Below are positions 33,749 to 42,947 of a stretch of DNA of 50,127 nucleotides, piece by piece (positions within the stretch are counted from its first letter, which is position 1; each line of letters begins with the position of its first letter). A model generated the notes under the pieces. The model did not search any database and had not been told where the DNA came from. It saw only the letters and a program-made list of their open reading frames with translations. Source of the DNA: Hellea sp. (GTDB taxonomy: Bacteria; Pseudomonadota; Alphaproteobacteria; Caulobacterales; Maricaulaceae); NCBI GenBank assembly GCA_020631215.1, contig JAHDHS010000015.1:1-50127 (forward strand), read 5' to 3'. The position numbers and the translations under genes were made by a program.

Positions 33749-35164
33749 CTAAACTGCGCTACCACCTACAGTGAGGTTCTCAACATAGAGCGTCGGTTGT
33801 CCAACACCCACGGGCACGCCTTGCCCAGCTTTGCCGCAAACGCCAATGCCTGGGTCAAGTTCGCTGTCATTTCCGATGCGTTTGATTTGAGTCAACACAG
33901 TTGGGCCGTCCCCAATTAATGTCACACCTTTAAGCGGTTCCTCCGCTTTACCATTTCGAACCCGGTAAGCCTCGGTGCACTGAAACACGAATTTGCCATT
34001 GGTGATATCCACCTGTCCTCCGCCAAAATTGACGGCATAAATTCCGTCTTTCAGGCTGCTTAAGATCTCCGCTGGGTCATCTTGGCCGCTTTGCATATAG
34101 GTATTGGTCATGCGCGGCATTGGGGGATGGGCGAAACTTTCACGGCGACCATTGCCCGTGGGCGCTGCGTTCATGAGGCGGGCATTGAGGCGATCCTGCA
34201 TGAATCCCACAAGAATGCCGTCTTCAATCAACACAGTTTCCCCGGTCGGGGTGCCTTCATCATCGATCGTGAGCGAGCCGCGGCCTTCGGCAATTGCGCC
34301 ATTATCCACGATGGTGACGCCAAGGGAGGCGACGCGGTCACCCAGCTTTCCGGCAAAAGCGCTCATATTTTTGCGAATGAAGTCGCCTTCTAATCCGTGC
34401 CCCATGGCTTCATGCAGCAGCACGCCCGGCCAGCCGGGGCCGAGCACGACATCCATCTGTCCGGCGGGGGCGGGAACGCTTTCCAGATTGACTTGCGCCT
34501 GCCGCAAAGCCTCTTGTGCTAGGGGCTTCCAGAAGTCAGGACTGATATAATCATCATAGGCTTTCCGCCCTCCGGCACCGGCATATCCGCTCTCCCGCCG
34601 GCCGTCTTTTTCGGCGATGATCTGTATATTCAGGCGCACCAAAGGGCGGATATCATCATAGCGCTCGCCGCCAGCCTTCAATATTGCAATCGCCCGCCGA
34701 GAGCCGGATATCGTCGCGGTGACTTGCACGACGGATGGGTCCAGCGCCCGGCAATAGGCGTCAATCTCTTGTAATAATTCAACTTTTACGCCGAAACCGG
34801 GCGCGGCAATGGGGTCGACATCGGGATAGAAGCGTAGATTGCTGCGCTGCGGGGGCAGCGCCATTTGCCCCTCATGGCCAGACTTCGCCAAACAGACAGC
34901 GTTGACAGCGCGCGTCAAAGCCGCGGGCGTCATCTCCGTGCCTTGCGCAAACCCGGAGGTCTCACCCGCCACACAGCGCAGGCCGAATCCCCGGCTTGTA
35001 TCAAAGCTCGCGGTTTTCAGGCGGCCATCATCAAAGGTCAGCGACTCAGTGGCGCTGCGCTCGACAAACAGCTCCCCGTCATCAGCGCCGGACAGGGCGT
35101 TATCCACGTGATTTTGGGCGATAGAGGCCGTTAAATCGCAATCTTCGAAGACAAAATCAGACAT
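33749..35164 (-). CDS. tldD: Metalloprotease TldD
   Basis: 471 residues. TldD works with TldE/PmbA as a heterodimeric zinc protease; in E. coli the pair matures microcin B17 and degrades CcdA, and its housekeeping substrate is unknown. The metal motif HEAMGHGLEGD is at residues 251-261 (HExxxH). Other blocks are ERSATESLTFDDGRL, GFGLRCVAGETSGFA, the NFGGGQVDITNGKFVF block and GVTLIGDGPTVL near the end. The mature zinc ligand Cys lies in the C-terminal CGKAGQGVPVGVGQP. The gene is divergent from coxB (173-bp gap), a gene order seen in other alphaproteobacteria. No tldE/pmbA is in the window. Confidence 0.96.
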   Translation of the reverse strand: MSDFVFEDCDLTASIAQNHVDNALSGADDGELFVERSATESLTFDDGRLKTASFDTSRGFGLRCVAGETSGFAQGTEMTPAALTRAVNAVCLAKSGHEGQMALPPQRSNLRFYPDVDPIAAPGFGVKVELLQEIDAYCRALDPSVVQVTATISGSRRAIAILKAGGERYDDIRPLVRLNIQIIAEKDGRRESGYAGAGGRKAYDDYISPDFWKPLAQEALRQAQVNLESVPAPAGQMDVVLGPGWPGVLLHEAMGHGLEGDFIRKNMSAFAGKLGDRVASLGVTIVDNGAIAEGRGSLTIDDEGTPTGETVLIEDGILVGFMQDRLNARLMNAAPTGNGRRESFAHPPMPRMTNTYMQSGQDDPAEILSSLKDGIYAVNFGGGQVDITNGKFVFQCTEAYRVRNGKAEEPLKGVTLIGDGPTVLTQIKRIGNDSELDPGIGVCGKAGQGVPVGVGQPTLYVENLTVGGSAV

Positions 35165-35337
35165 ATTGGGGACTTTTTATCATTGAATGCTTTATCTAGG
35201 GACTTTCCCGCGATAGTAAACCAGCATTCTGCGACAATCCGCGCCTCAAATCATCACTGATTTGTGAGCCGATTATCGCTATAGAGGGCAAAATATCGGC
35301 ATTTTCGGTCGATTTATGGTTAACAAAAGAGGCTTTG

Positions 35338-36180
35338 ATGCGTTTTAAGCGTCCAAATTTGATGTCCGTCATGACAGGCCTGACGGCGGCTCTACTCGCC
35401 GGATCCGCGGCTATGGCAGCGGAGCCGACACCGGGCGGCTGGTGGCTACAGGAACCGGCGACTCCGGTCATGGTCAAACTGACCGAGGTTCATAATCTGG
35501 TATTCTGGATCATTTGCGCCATTGTCATTTTTGTCATGGTGCTGATGGGCTACATCATGATCCGCTTCCGCGAGAAAGCGAATCCCGTCCCATCTAAAAC
35601 CTCGCACAATACGTTGATCGAAGTGATTTGGACGATTGTGCCTGTCTTGATCCTGTTGGTGATTGTCGTTCCGTCCATGCAGCTGCTCTATTACCAAGAT
35701 CAGGTGCCGGAAACGGAACTGACGGTCAAAGCGGTCGGCAATACCTGGAACTGGGAATATGCCTATCCCGATTACGAAAATATCGAGAGCTATATCTCCA
35801 ACCCTCTGGATGAAGACGCCTCCGAGGCCGCCGGTAAACCTTTCCTGCTGGGCACGGACGCCCCGCTGGTTGTGCCGGTTAATACCAAAGTCAAAGTGCT
35901 CGTGACGTCCCTGAATAATATGCACGCTTGGACAGTGCCGAGCTTTGGCATCAAAATGGACGCCGTGCCGGGACTGGTCAATGAGACATGGTTCGAGGTT
36001 TTTGAAGAGGGCACATATTACGGCCCGTGTTCAGAAATTTGCGGCGTCAATCACTATTACATGCCGATTGAGGTTCAAGTCGTCAGCAAAGCGGAATTTG
36101 AACGATGGGTCGCCAATGACGGTGCATTCCCGGGCCAAACGGCACAATTGGGCGGAACCACAACCGCCGCGCAGAAATAA
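35338..36180 (+). CDS. coxB: Cytochrome c oxidase subunit II (CoxB)
   Basis: 280 residues; carries the CuA centre that accepts electrons from cytochrome c in the aa3 oxidase. The signal peptide ends near AAMAAE (about residue 28), followed by two membrane helices (LVFWIICAIVIFVMVLMGYIM and WTIVPVLILLVIVVPSM), and a cupredoxin domain facing the periplasm. CuA ligands are visible: His196, Cys231, Glu233, Cys235, His239 and Met242. ATG 35338 follows AGAGG at seven bases; a TTG just before is an alternative. It is the first gene of the cox cluster; the promoter should lie in the 173-bp gap to tldD. Confidence 0.97.
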   Translation: MRFKRPNLMSVMTGLTAALLAGSAAMAAEPTPGGWWLQEPATPVMVKLTEVHNLVFWIICAIVIFVMVLMGYIMIRFREKANPVPSKTSHNTLIEVIWTIVPVLILLVIVVPSMQLLYYQDQVPETELTVKAVGNTWNWEYAYPDYENIESYISNPLDEDASEAAGKPFLLGTDAPLVVPVNTKVKVLVTSLNNMHAWTVPSFGIKMDAVPGLVNETWFEVFEEGTYYGPCSEICGVNHYYMPIEVQVVSKAEFERWVANDGAFPGQTAQLGGTTTAAQK

Positions 36181-36192
36181 GAGGCCAGAACG

Positions 36193-37833
36193 ATGGTAGC
36201 AATTCCAGAAACAGGTGGTTACGGCGCAGATCATGATGACGGCAAGCCGGGCTTTTTCGCGCGTTGGTTCTATTCCACCAACCATAAGGATATCGGGACG
36301 CTTTATCTGATCTTCGGGATCATTTCCGGCCTCATCGGCGGTTATCTGTCTTTCATGATGCGTCTGGAACTCATGGAGCCGGGCTTCCAATATTTTGCCA
36401 ATGGCCATGATTTTAATGTCTTTGCCTCCATGCACGGGCTGATCATGATCTTCTTCATGGTGATGCCGGCCGTGATTGGCGGGTTTGGTAACTGGTTTGT
36501 CCCGATCATGATCGGCGCGCCGGATATGGCCTTTCCGCGTATGAATAATTTGTCTTTCTGGCTTCTGCCCGTGGCGCTGATCTGTCTTTTGATCAGTTTC
36601 TTTGTTCCGGGCACAGCGGCAGGAGACGGATTTGGCGGCGGCTGGGTCATGTATCCGCCGCTCTCAACCAGCGGATCGCCGGGACCGGCCTTTGACTTTA
36701 TTATTATCGGCCTTTTGGCGGCGGGTTTCTCGTCTATCTTTGGCGCGATTAACTTCATTACGACGATCCTGAATATGCGCGCGCCGGGCATGACCTTGCA
36801 TAAAATGCCGCTTTTTGCCTGGAGTGTCCTGGTCACAGCCTTCCTGCTGTTACTGGCGCTGCCGGTTCTCGCGGCCTCGCTCTTCATGCTCTTCACAGAC
36901 CGTATTGACGGCGGCACAGGGTTCTTTGATCCGGCCATGGGCGGTGACCCGCAAATGTTCCAGCATCTTTTCTGGTTCTTTGGCCACCCCGAAGTTTACA
37001 TCATGATCCTGCCGGCCTTTGGTATCATCAGCCATATCGTCTCGACCTTCTCCAGAAAGCCGATCTTTGGTTATCTGGGCATGGCCTATGCCATGGTCGC
37101 CATTGGTGTGGTCGGCTTCGTTGTCTGGGCTCACCATATGTATACGGTCGGTATGGATGTGAACCTGAAAGCTTACTTCCTCGCGGCGACCTTGATTATT
37201 GCCGTGCCGACGGGCGTGAAAATCTTCTCATGGCTTGCCACGATGTGGGGCGGCTCTATTCGCTACACCATCCCCATGCAGTGGGCGCTGGCCTTTATCT
37301 TCCTGTTCGTCATTGGCGGCGTGACCGGCGTGATGCTGGCCAATGCCGGTGTCGATGCCTATCTGCATGATACTTATTATGTTGTGGCCCACTTCCATTA
37401 CGTTCTGTCTATGGGCGCGGTCTTTGGTATCTTTGCGGGCTTCTATTACTGGTTCGGCAAAATGTCCGGCATTCAGTATAATAAGTGGCTGGCTGCCGCG
37501 CATTTCTGGCTGTTCTTTATCGGCGTGAATGTGATCTTCTTCCCGCAGCACTTCCTGGGCTATAATGGTATGCAGCGCCGCGTCGCCGATTACCCCGAGG
37601 CCTTTGAGCTCTGGAACAAGGTTTCCTCTTACGGCGCGATCATCACATTGATCGGCACGGGCTTCTTCTTCCTGATGCTGCTGGAGGCCTTCACGATTGG
37701 CCGCAAGACCCGCCGCGTCGGTGACAATTATTGGGGCGACGGCGCGACCACACTCGAATGGACACTCTCCAGCCCGCCCCCATTCCACCAATTCAATACG
37801 CTTCCACGTATTGAGGACACGGATGAGCATTAG
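36193..37833 (+). CDS. coxA: Cytochrome c oxidase subunit I (CoxA/CtaD)
   Basis: 546 residues, 12 membrane helices. Heme-copper catalytic subunit with heme a and the heme a3-CuB site, reducing oxygen and pumping protons. Seen in the sequence: [15 protein letters not shown] at the start, [28 protein letters not shown] with a heme a His, [14 protein letters not shown] with the CuB His and the Glu of A1-type oxidases, MWAHHMYTV-like WAHHMYTVG, and [18 protein letters not shown] with the heme a3/a ligands. It begins 13 bases after coxB and its stop (TAG) overlaps the GTG start of ctaB. Confidence 0.97.
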   Translation: MVAIPETGGYGADHDDGKPGFFARWFYSTNHKDIGTLYLIFGIISGLIGGYLSFMMRLELMEPGFQYFANGHDFNVFASMHGLIMIFFMVMPAVIGGFGNWFVPIMIGAPDMAFPRMNNLSFWLLPVALICLLISFFVPGTAAGDGFGGGWVMYPPLSTSGSPGPAFDFIIIGLLAAGFSSIFGAINFITTILNMRAPGMTLHKMPLFAWSVLVTAFLLLLALPVLAASLFMLFTDRIDGGTGFFDPAMGGDPQMFQHLFWFFGHPEVYIMILPAFGIISHIVSTFSRKPIFGYLGMAYAMVAIGVVGFVVWAHHMYTVGMDVNLKAYFLAATLIIAVPTGVKIFSWLATMWGGSIRYTIPMQWALAFIFLFVIGGVTGVMLANAGVDAYLHDTYYVVAHFHYVLSMGAVFGIFAGFYYWFGKMSGIQYNKWLAAAHFWLFFIGVNVIFFPQHFLGYNGMQRRVADYPEAFELWNKVSSYGAIITLIGTGFFFLMLLEAFTIGRKTRRVGDNYWGDGATTLEWTLSSPPPFHQFNTLPRIEDTDEH

Positions 37834-38822
37834 TGGCTGCGGCTCAAAATAACACAAATATAAAGGCCGTATCATCAGATGCGGCCTTTAATCCGTCAGG
37901 TCTTAGCCTGGCGGAGCCGCGTGATTATTTCGCGTTGATGAAGCCGCGCGTGATGAGCCTGGTGGTCTTTACGGCTTGGGCGGGGTTGATGCTGGCCCCG
38001 GGCAGCCTGCCGCTGTGGAAGGCGATTGCCTCCATCACCTGCATCGCAGCGGGGGCGGGGGCCTCCGGCGCGCTGAATATGTGGTATGACGCCGATATCG
38101 ACGCGCAAATGAGCCGGACGAAAAAACGCCCCTTGCCGCAAGGCAAGATGAACCCCAATGCTGCGCTGGGCTTTGGGATCGCGATCAGCGCCGCTTCGGT
38201 CTGGATGCTTTATATTGCCTCCAATATGGTGGCCGCAGCTTTGCTGGCCTTCACCATCTTTTTCTATCTGGTCATTTACACCATGTGGCTAAAGCGCAGC
38301 ACGCCGCAAAATATTGTCATTGGCGGCGCGGCCGGGGCCTTCCCGCCCATGATCGGCTATGCCGCTGTGACGGGGACGATCACGGTCGATAGTGTGCTGC
38401 TCTTTTTGATTATCTTTATGTGGACGCCGCCGCATTTCTGGGCGCTCGCGCTTTATAAGGCGGGCGATTATGGCAAGGTCGGCATTCCCATGATGCCCAA
38501 TGTTGCGGGCGCAAAATCCACGCGGTTACAGATATTTGTCTATGCCGTGATTTTGGCCGTGGTGAGCCTTGCGCCGATACATACTGGGCTGGGCGGACGG
38601 GTCTATGCTGTAGCCGCTGTTCTGTTGAATCTTGGTTTTTTGGCATTGTCATTTAAAGTCTGGCAATCAAGGGCGGGCGAAAAAGCAGATGCCGCCGATG
38701 AAGCCTCGCTCTATGCCGTAACCAAAGGTGACCGCGCCGCGCGTAATCTGTTCCTCTATTCCATCCTATACCTCTTCGCCCTGTTCGGCGTCTTGGCGGC
38801 GGAAGCGCTGTTGGGTGCATAG
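37833..38822 (+). CDS. ctaB: Protoheme IX farnesyltransferase (heme O synthase, CtaB/CyoE)
   Basis: 329 residues, about nine membrane helices; converts heme B to heme O, the precursor of heme A for subunit I. Hallmarks are [43 protein letters not shown] with the Asp-rich Dxxx[29 protein letters not shown], and [12 protein letters not shown] followed by [16 protein letters not shown]. The GTG start at 37833 overlaps the coxA stop as TAGTG, so the two are coupled. The N-terminal 25 residues are variable. Confidence 0.95.
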   Translation: MAAAQNNTNIKAVSSDAAFNPSGLSLAEPRDYFALMKPRVMSLVVFTAWAGLMLAPGSLPLWKAIASITCIAAGAGASGALNMWYDADIDAQMSRTKKRPLPQGKMNPNAALGFGIAISAASVWMLYIASNMVAAALLAFTIFFYLVIYTMWLKRSTPQNIVIGGAAGAFPPMIGYAAVTGTITVDSVLLFLIIFMWTPPHFWALALYKAGDYGKVGIPMMPNVAGAKSTRLQIFVYAVILAVVSLAPIHTGLGGRVYAVAAVLLNLGFLALSFKVWQSRAGEKADAADEASLYAVTKGDRAARNLFLYSILYLFALFGVLAAEALLGA

Positions 38823-38892
38823 CTGCGAAAAGCGACATTCCGCCCTAGCTCCGCCCATATACTTATCGGCCCATCCGCCCTATATTGCGGTC

Positions 38893-39042
38893 ATGAAAGA
38901 GTATCGTGACAAGCCGACAGAGTTTCACGCCCCAAGTGAGGCGGAGATCAAGGCGCGGAGCAAGCGCAATGTCGCCATTGCGATTGGCTTGGCGGCCTTC
39001 ATGATTTTTGTTTTTGTGACGATGATTGCGCGGGGCGGTTAG
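38893..39042 (+). CDS. CoxF-like small membrane protein
   Basis: 49 residues: a charged N-terminus (KEYRDKPTEFHAPSEAEIKARSKRN) and one membrane helix (VAIAIGLAAFMIFVFVTMIA). Position between ctaB and ctaG fits the small CoxF protein found at this place in alphaproteobacterial oxidase clusters. Its role in oxidase assembly is presumed. The start codon ATG 38893 is 70 bases after ctaB, and the stop is three bases before ctaG. Longer in-frame starts exist upstream within ctaB, but they add sequence unlike the family. Confidence 0.75.
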   Translation: MKEYRDKPTEFHAPSEAEIKARSKRNVAIAIGLAAFMIFVFVTMIARGG

Positions 39043-39045
39043 GTC

Positions 39046-39615
39046 ATGAGCGCGAACCGCAAAACCCTGATCATTTTGATTGCCGTGGCGATGGCCATGC
39101 TGGGGCTCGGTTTTGCGTCGGATTATCTCTATGATCAGTTCTGCAAGATTACGGGGTATGGCGGGACAACGCGCGTGGCCGAGGAAAACCTCTCCGAGGT
39201 GATTGACCGCAAAGTCACCGTCAAATTTGACTCCAATGTAGCCTCCGGCCTGCCATGGTCATTCGAGCCGCAAGACCGCGAATTGGACGTGCGGCTTGGC
39301 GCGTCGGGTCTGGCCTATTACACGGTTGAGAATAAAAGCGCGTTGCCCGTCACCGGAATTGCCAATTTCAATGTGACCCCGATCAAGGCCGCGCCATATT
39401 TCATCAAGACGGATTGCTTTTGTTTTGAAGAGCAGACCTTGGAACCCGGGCAGGAAATGCCGCTGCCGGTTCTGTTTTTTATCGATCCGCAGCTGGATGA
39501 AGATGAGCGTCTGGATGATGTGAAGGAGATCACGCTCAGCTATACCTTCTTTGTCTCTGATGCCGCGGCCCGAAAAGACGGGGCTGCGACAGCTAGCCGC
39601 GATAGCGGAAACTAG
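39046..39615 (+). CDS. ctaG: Cytochrome c oxidase assembly protein CtaG/Cox11
   Basis: 189 residues. It inserts copper into the CuB site of subunit I. One N-terminal membrane helix (TLIILIAVAMAMLGLGFASDYL) is followed by a periplasmic immunoglobulin-like domain with copper-binding Cys124-Phe-Cys126-Phe (CFCF) and LEPGQEMPLPVLFFIDPQ. YDQFCKITGYGG near residues 29-40 is a family hallmark with its conserved Cys33. The final 15 residues are polar and unlike the core. It starts three bases after the small CoxF-like gene. Confidence 0.95.
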   Translation: MSANRKTLIILIAVAMAMLGLGFASDYLYDQFCKITGYGGTTRVAEENLSEVIDRKVTVKFDSNVASGLPWSFEPQDRELDVRLGASGLAYYTVENKSALPVTGIANFNVTPIKAAPYFIKTDCFCFEEQTLEPGQEMPLPVLFFIDPQLDEDERLDDVKEITLSYTFFVSDAAARKDGAATASRDSGN

Positions 39616-39701
39616 CCCAAGTCGATATTGCAGGGCGGGCCTGCCTTGTTTATAGCTGTCTCAGATTTTCACGCAGATTCTGCGTCAGAAGGGATATTAT
39701 C

Positions 39702-40646
39702 ATGGCCGGACACGCCGTAGAACACGACTATCACCTTATTCCGCCAAGCCCGTGGCCATTCTTATCCGGTGTGGCCTGTATGGTTTGGGGCCTTGGCATG
39801 GTGGTCTTTTTTGCGGGGCTGCAGCCGCGCAATGGCGATAGCCCGATGAAAGAGTTTTTCTTCTCCAAGGGTTTGGATACGCTGCAAGGCAAAGAGGGCG
39901 CATCCGGCGGCTGGATATTGCTTGTGCTGGGCTCGCTTTTTGCCGCCTATGTCATGTTTGGCTGGTGGCGCGATGTCGCCCGCGAATCCGAGGTCGGTGA
40001 TCACACGCCGGTTGTTGATATCGGTCTGCGCTATGGCATGATCATGTTTATCATGCAGGAAGCCATGTTCTTTGTCGGCTGGTTCTGGATGTTCTTTGAA
40101 CTTGGCCTGTTCCACAAAATGCGCGCCAAATGGAATACAGATGTTCTGGAAAACGCGCCTGCCTATGCCGATTCCATGGCGCCGGGCATCAGCTCGATTA
40201 ACTGGGCGGGTCTGCCGTTGATGAACACGCTGATCCTGCTGCTCTCCGGCTGTACCGTGACCTGGGCGCACCATGCCTTGATCCATAATGACCGCAAGGG
40301 CGCGAAATGGGGGCTGGGCCTGACCGTGCTGTTGGGCGTTTGGTTTGTGATCATGCAGGCGATTGAATATCTTGAAGCCTTCCATGGCCGCACACATGGC
40401 GAGCCTTGGCTCTCTACCGATGCTTATGGCTCGGCCTTCTTCCTGGCGACAGGCTTTCACGGCCTGCATGTGGCCATTGGCGCGATCTTCCTATTTGTCT
40501 GCTGGGCGCGTTTGATGCGCGGCGGTTTCAAACCGGAAAAGCATTTCGGCCTCGAAGCGGCGGCTTGGTATTGGCACTTCGTTGACGTTGTCTGGCTGTT
40601 CCTCTTTGCCTTTGTCTATATCGTCTTTGGCTTTAACGCGCTCTAA
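39702..40646 (+). CDS. coxC: Cytochrome c oxidase subunit III (CoxC)
   Basis: 314 residues, seven membrane helices; structural subunit that binds lipids and keeps proton uptake to subunit I active. Typical blocks are HDYHLIPPSPWPFLSG, GWWRDVARESEVGDHTP, MFIMQEAMFFVGWFWMFFELGLF, NTLILLLSGCTVTWAHHALI, FLATGFHGLHVAIGAIFL, and AAWYWHFVDVVWLFLFAFVYI with its final helix. It starts 86 bases after ctaG; a short palindrome (ACGCAG-ATT-CTGCGT, 39671-39685) lies in this gap. Compared with many subunit III proteins it has a loop of some 30 residues after helix 1-2 (RNGDSPMKEFFFSKGL). Confidence 0.96.
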   Translation: MAGHAVEHDYHLIPPSPWPFLSGVACMVWGLGMVVFFAGLQPRNGDSPMKEFFFSKGLDTLQGKEGASGGWILLVLGSLFAAYVMFGWWRDVARESEVGDHTPVVDIGLRYGMIMFIMQEAMFFVGWFWMFFELGLFHKMRAKWNTDVLENAPAYADSMAPGISSINWAGLPLMNTLILLLSGCTVTWAHHALIHNDRKGAKWGLGLTVLLGVWFVIMQAIEYLEAFHGRTHGEPWLSTDAYGSAFFLATGFHGLHVAIGAIFLFVCWARLMRGGFKPEKHFGLEAAAWYWHFVDVVWLFLFAFVYIVFGFNAL

Positions 40647-40647
40647 G

Positions 40648-41046
40648 GTGACAGAGCCCGCGAAACGCACAGCTCGCCGGCGCAGATTACCCCCCGTTGA
40701 AACCGGCCTGAGAGGCCGCTGCCCCGCTTGCGGGGAGGGGGCGCTGTTTGCCGGTTTTCTAAAATTCCATGATGAATGCGAGGCCTGCGGCGCGGATTTC
40801 CGCGATGAGGACGCAGGGGACGGCCCGGCCTTTTTTGCTATGTTTGCAGTCTGCATTCTGATTGTCCCTATGGCGCTGGGATTTGGGATGGCGACCAACG
40901 CGCCGATGTGGCTGACCCTGCTGATTTGGGGGCCGGTCCTGATTGCCGCTTGTCTCTATCTGCTCAGGCTTTTGCGCGGCGTGATGTTCAATATTGCCTG
41001 GCAGCGCAGCGCCCGCGAAGTGCGTAATAAAGACGTCCAGCAATGA
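40648..41046 (+). CDS. DUF983 family protein
   Basis: 132 residues. An N-terminal basic stretch (PAKRTARRRRLPP) is followed by RGRCPACGEGALFAGFLKFHDECEACGADF, two CxxC pairs likely to bind metal, then two membrane helices (FAMFAVCILIVPMALGFGM and LTLLIWGPVLIAACLYLL). DUF983 sits next to subunit III in alphaproteobacterial oxidase clusters and is presumed to help assembly. I chose GTG 40648, one base after the coxC stop, because the upstream ATG at 40582 lies inside coxC. The stop overlaps the SURF1 start. Confidence 0.85.
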   Translation: MTEPAKRTARRRRLPPVETGLRGRCPACGEGALFAGFLKFHDECEACGADFRDEDAGDGPAFFAMFAVCILIVPMALGFGMATNAPMWLTLLIWGPVLIAACLYLLRLLRGVMFNIAWQRSAREVRNKDVQQ

Positions 41047-41774
41047 CCCGCCTGCATTTCAAACCCATGCCTTGGTTAACCGTGTTTTCCATGTTCGGGC
41101 TGATCTTGCTGCTAAAGCTTGGTTTCTGGCAGAAAGAGCGTCTGGCGTGGAAGCTGGATATTCTAGACAGAGTCGAGGCCGCCGCCGAAAGCCCGCCCTT
41201 TGAAAGCCTGACTGAAATCATAGACGCGCTGGAGGCCGGAGAGCCCGTGGATTACCGCCGCTTCGAGGGTCAGGTTACCACGACGGAACGTTTTAAATAT
41301 TGGACCTATATACCGCTGGACGGCCAATTTGGATTTCGGGATTTTTCGCGGGTGCGGGATGACGGCGTCACTATTTACAAGGCAAGTGCTCTGGTGGTGG
41401 CTGATCCTGTAAAATATTTATCCGCCATAAAGCTCGCGCAATTTACGGAAACCGAAACCCGGCTTGAAGGCTATGTCCGTCTGGCACCTGAACCGCCCAG
41501 TTGGATTGGCAGACTGATTAAAAACAAACCCGACCCAGAGGCCAACAGATGGTATGGCTTCAATCAGGACGATTTATGGGAGGATGAAAAGACGAATATG
41601 CGCGTCTGGATCGACAGCCGCAATGTCAGGGCAGATACTGACCTTCCGCCCATGCGTCCCGACATCCGCAATAATCACTGGCAATATATGTGGACATGGT
41701 GGTCCTTTGCTGGGCTGCTTGTGATTTTCTATATTCTCTTGCACCGGCGCGCCGGGCGGCTAAGACTGAGGTGA
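41043..41774 (+). CDS. SURF1 family oxidase assembly protein
   Basis: 243 residues with a membrane helix at each end (WLTVFSMFGLILLLKLGFWQ and FAGLLVIFYILLH) and a periplasmic domain between; the family helps insert heme a into subunit I. GFWQKERLAWKLDIL at the first helix, a RRFEGQV strand and DSRNVRADTDLPPMRPDIRNNHWQYMWTWWSFAG at the end match the family. It starts inside the last codons of the DUF983 gene and its stop overlaps the next start as TGATG. The sequence is rather divergent in the middle. Confidence 0.88.
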   Translation: MTRLHFKPMPWLTVFSMFGLILLLKLGFWQKERLAWKLDILDRVEAAAESPPFESLTEIIDALEAGEPVDYRRFEGQVTTTERFKYWTYIPLDGQFGFRDFSRVRDDGVTIYKASALVVADPVKYLSAIKLAQFTETETRLEGYVRLAPEPPSWIGRLIKNKPDPEANRWYGFNQDDLWEDEKTNMRVWIDSRNVRADTDLPPMRPDIRNNHWQYMWTWWSFAGLLVIFYILLHRRAGRLRLR

Positions 41775-42343
41775 TGCGATTTGGGGTGCAAACTGAGTTA
41801 CGCGCAAATGCGGTCGGCGGCGGGATTGTCCTGCGCCATCCACGCTGGGCAGATTATGACAGCTGGGCGGAGCTTCGCAGCCAAAACGCCGACTATCTGA
41901 TGCCATGGGAGCCCGAATGGGGGCCGGAGCATCTGACGCGCTCCATGTATAAATCCCGCCTGTCACGTCTGAAAAAATGGGTCACGCAGGACAAAGCCTA
42001 TCCATTTCACATCTTCCGGCAGAACTCGGATGTTCTGATCGGGTCGTGCAATATCACCCATATTGAACGCGGCGCCGCGCAATCAGCCAAGCTGGGTTAC
42101 TGGATCGGAGAACGATTTGCCCGAAATGGATTTGCCCGGGCCGCTGTGAGCGTAACCTCACAATTTTGCTTTGAAAAACTCGGACTGCACCGCGTCGAAG
42201 CCGCGGTTCAGCCGGATAATATGGCTTCGATCAAAGTGCTCGAAGCTGTGGGTTTTACCTATGAAGGTGAGGCAAGAGGGCTGCTGAAAATCAACGGCCA
42301 ATGGCGCGATCACAAAATCTACGCAAAACTATCCGGGGATTGA
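41774..42343 (+). CDS. GNAT acetyltransferase, RimJ/RimL type
   Basis: 189 residues; transfers acetyl from acetyl-CoA, possibly to the N-terminus of a ribosomal protein as RimJ does. Blocks: VLRHPRWADYDSWAELR, LGYWIGERFARNGFARAAVSV containing the pyrophosphate-binding (R/Q)xxGxA-like loop, and LHRVEAAVQPDNMASIKVLEAVGFTYEGEARGLLKINGQWRDHKIYA, the RimJ-type C-terminus. ATG 41774 overlaps the SURF1 stop as TGATG; the same kind of acetyltransferase is seen after other alphaproteobacterial proteins, so the link to the oxidase is positional only. Confidence 0.9.
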   Translation: MRFGVQTELRANAVGGGIVLRHPRWADYDSWAELRSQNADYLMPWEPEWGPEHLTRSMYKSRLSRLKKWVTQDKAYPFHIFRQNSDVLIGSCNITHIERGAAQSAKLGYWIGERFARNGFARAAVSVTSQFCFEKLGLHRVEAAVQPDNMASIKVLEAVGFTYEGEARGLLKINGQWRDHKIYAKLSGD

Positions 42344-42353
42344 TGCTCCGGGT

Positions 42354-42386
42354 CAAAAAAAACGCGCTCCGCAGAGCGCGTTGATA
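42354..42386 (-). terminator. Rho-independent terminator of the YidB-like gene
   Basis: On the minus strand, AACGCGCTCTGCGGAGCGCGTT forms a perfect hairpin and is followed by eight T. It lies about 20 bases after the minus-strand gene's stop. It may also stop transcripts from the cox cluster, although the plus strand lacks a T tract. Confidence 0.88.
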
Positions 42387-42406
42387 CTTTGAAAATGGGG
42401 CTTTCC

Positions 42407-42799
42407 TTAAAGGAACTTTTTCGCAAGGCCGCCAACGCCGCCCAGAGACCCTAAAAGCGATCCGCCGCTGCTAGCTTGGTCGACGATTTGCGGCACGGCG
42501 GTCTTGAGCTGATCGAGCAATGAACCTTCATCTGTGCCAAGCTTTGCTGCGGCTTCAGCAACCTCTTGCTCGCCTAATACGCCCTTAAGCTGCTCTGCGG
42601 AAATTTCGGCATTCTCGCCATCGCCCAACCATGAGGCGGCGACATCACCCAGCCCTTTGGCCTGCAGGCCGCTCACGAGGCTGCCAATATCGGCTTTATT
42701 GCCATCACCCAGCAGGCTGTCCATGACATCTGTTATGGCGTCTGAATTACCGCCCAGCTTGTCACCCAACACGCCCTTAGCGAGGTTCATTATATTCAT
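42407..42799 (-). CDS. YidB/DUF937 family protein
   Basis: 130 residues, small and soluble. MNIMNLAKGVLGDKLGG, followed by GLQAKGLGDVAASWLGDGENAEISAEQLKGVLG and EVAEAAAKLGTDEGSLLDQLKTAVPQIVD, matches YidB-like DUF937 proteins of unknown function. I place the start at ATG 42799, which has AAAGGA about six bases upstream; the longer in-frame extension to 43249 overlaps the divergent gene and is low-quality sequence. It has its own terminator. The divergent gap to the next gene is 148 bp. Confidence 0.85.
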   Translation of the reverse strand: MNIMNLAKGVLGDKLGGNSDAITDVMDSLLGDGNKADIGSLVSGLQAKGLGDVAASWLGDGENAEISAEQLKGVLGEQEVAEAAAKLGTDEGSLLDQLKTAVPQIVDQASSGGSLLGSLGGVGGLAKKFL

Positions 42800-42947
42800 G
42801 CCTATTCCTTTCGATTTAGAAGACACATCCTGGGTATCAGAGCGGTCTGAATGTCTCCTGAATGGGTGCTCACGGACTGGTAGGCCGGATTGACATTTGA
42901 TAGATTTCGGGGAATATCGGGCCGCAAATATCGATATAGGGAATAAA